A DNA stretch of 64,000 nt from Salinisphaera dokdonensis. GTDB taxonomy: Bacteria; Pseudomonadota; Gammaproteobacteria; Nevskiales; Salinisphaeraceae. Under the pieces are notes generated by a model. It made no database searches. It was given only the letters and a program-made list of their open reading frames with translations, and was not told where the DNA came from. A program made the translations under genes and the position numbers. Of this stretch, positions 63,152-64,000 are shown piece by piece. Each line of letters opens with the position of its first letter. Position 1 is the stretch's first letter. The stretch is from the NCBI RefSeq assembly GCF_040361215.1, contig NZ_APND01000004.1, positions 62,001 to 126,000 on the forward strand, in the 5' to 3' direction.

Positions 63152-63518
63152 GGTTTGCTCAAAGCGCTGTCAGTCAGGCCCTTGGCTTGCTCACGGGCGG
63201 AGCGTGCCCATACGCGGTGGTAGGCGGGCTCGGTAGCCGGTGTGCGGCTGGCGTGCCTGGCGTTGGACGGAAGGGGTGGCGGGGCAAATATGACTGTGCC
63301 CGCGCCTCCGCTACATGCCGGACAGCATCAACGAGATGTTGCCCATTCCGAAGAACGGTCAGCGACCGCTGCTGCTATCCGACATATAGAGGTTTGAATC
63401 GCGAAGATTCGGTACTAATGCATTAGCCGGTTGGGTCCGCAAGCGTTCTCGAAAAATCGAACGCGCGTTGCTTGAGCCGCGCCAGGCGCGACACGCCAAC
63501 CGTCATGCAATATTTTCT
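63152..63518. other. 367-base intergenic region without a convincing gene
   Basis: Short frames exist (for example 24 codons from the ATG at 63313) but none is supported. A GCGTTC/GAACGC stem at about 63443-63464 may be the terminator of the cold-shock gene, although there is no clear T-run on the relevant strand. Confidence 0.45.
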
Positions 63519-63725
63519 TTAAACCGCGACAACCTTGTTGGCGCACGGTCCTTTCTTGCCTTCGCCCACTTCGAACTCGACCGCCTGGCCGTCTTCGAGG
63601 GTGGCAAAGCCGCCGCCGTTCTGGATTTCAGAGTGGTGCACGAAAAGGTCCTTGCTGCCATCCTCGGGAGCGATGAAGCCGAAACCCTTCTCGGAACTGA
63701 ACCACTTAACGGTGCCTTTGGCCAT
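63519..63725 (-). CDS. Cold-shock protein (CspA family)
   Basis: A 68-residue nucleic-acid-binding OB-fold protein. It begins MAKGTVKWFSSEKGFGFIAPED, with RNP-1 (KGFGFI) and RNP-2 (LFVHHSEI) motifs intact. The start at 63725 has AAAGAGA upstream. It is preceded by an AT-containing leader of over 50 bases, as usual for cold-shock genes, whose regulation is often through the leader. Whether it is cold-induced is unknown. Confidence 0.95.
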   Translation of the reverse strand: MAKGTVKWFSSEKGFGFIAPEDGSKDLFVHHSEIQNGGGFATLEDGQAVEFEVGEGKKGPCANKVVAV

Positions 63726-63897
63726 AATTTTCTCTTTGCTTGATCGAACTAATTGTTTGCAGATTTCTGCGCGCACAGTGTAACTGTTGAACCCGGCCCG
63801 AGGCTAAAAAACAAGAAATTAATTTGCATGGCCCTCAGGCGCAGAGTGCTGATTAGACAGGCGGCAAGCGAAGTAGGTCAGGCCTAATCCGGAAATA

Positions 63898-64000
63898 ATG
63901 TCATTCGGCCCAGATACCTATGGGCGTTTCGAGTCATGTTCTGGTCGTCTGGCGGCGGCGTTTCTCGATGCTTTGCCGTGGCAAAGATGGTTGCGCGAAA
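63898..64000 (+). CDS. Possible start of a gene running off the right edge
   Basis: An ATG at 63898 with GGAAAT five bases upstream opens a frame without a stop through the window end (34 codons: MSFGPDTYGRFESC...). There is too little sequence to name it. Confidence 0.25.
   Translation, partial: MSFGPDTYGRFESCSGRLAAAFLDALPWQRWLRE

Noticed and set aside
1..64000. tRNA, rRNA, CRISPR, transposase or phage genes
   Set aside because: No T-loop motif in a tRNA context, no regular spaced repeats, and no integrase or transposase-like frames were seen on reading.

Overview
The window is a dense chromosomal segment of a high-GC gammaproteobacterium. The gene order lolC-lolD-comEC-exbB-exbD-msbA-lpxK-kdsB-ptp facing rne, then rluC-HAD, maf, yceD-rpmF-plsX and clpS-clpA is close to that of pseudomonads and related orders. 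MsbA, LpxK and KdsB imply a Gram-negative envelope with Kdo-containing LPS. I cannot fix the genus from sequence reading alone; a marine or halotolerant group such as Salinisphaerales is only a guess. I saw no rRNA, tRNA, CRISPR array, transposase or phage gene.

Layout. 1-10 kb: lipoprotein export (LolC/E-LolD), DNA uptake (ComEC), an ExbB/ExbD energy unit and LPS synthesis/export, in overlapping genes. 10-15 kb: RNase E with a long disordered tail, divergent from RluC and a HAD phosphatase. 15-21 kb: Maf, YceD-L32-PlsX, and ClpS-ClpA. 21-27 kb: an SOS-controlled mutagenesis cassette imuA-imuB-imuC (dnaE2) on the minus strand with a near-consensus LexA box touching the imuA start codon. 27-36 kb: MATE exporter, two small secreted proteins, a PD-(D/E)XK-like protein, a DedA-like membrane protein, a secreted SRPBCC protein, lemA with two TPM-domain genes, and purE-purK. 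36-41 kb: a lipoprotein amidase, an acyl-CoA thioesterase and HrpA. 41-48 kb: a PEP-CTERM-like secreted protein behind a sigma-54 promoter, an IalB-like protein, ACP phosphodiesterase, a class V aminotransferase, an isochorismatase-family hydrolase, a DUF302 protein and a beta carbonic anhydrase. 48-59 kb: a diguanylate cyclase, a cupin, a tandem glycine riboswitch ahead of a DadA-like FAD enzyme, an alpha/beta hydrolase, a DEAD-box helicase and a GAF-PAS-LOV-like-GGDEF-EAL protein. 59-64 kb: ethanolamine ammonia-lyase (eutB, eutC) with an ethanolamine permease, a YaiI protein and a cold-shock protein.

Most regions are housekeeping. The most interesting signals are regulatory: (i) one-mismatch sigma-54 promoter with two TGTC-N9-GACA sites upstream of the PEP-CTERM-like gene; (ii) a tandem glycine riboswitch, preceded by a perfect 9-bp inverted repeat, in front of a D-amino-acid-dehydrogenase-like gene; (iii) two genes (imuA, yceD) whose promoter or operator lies so close to the ATG that leaderless translation is predicted; (iv) a probable CTG start for rluC behind a hairpin; and (v) a c-di-GMP enzyme carrying a LOV-like domain that keeps the photoactive cysteine but has changed flavin-contact residues.
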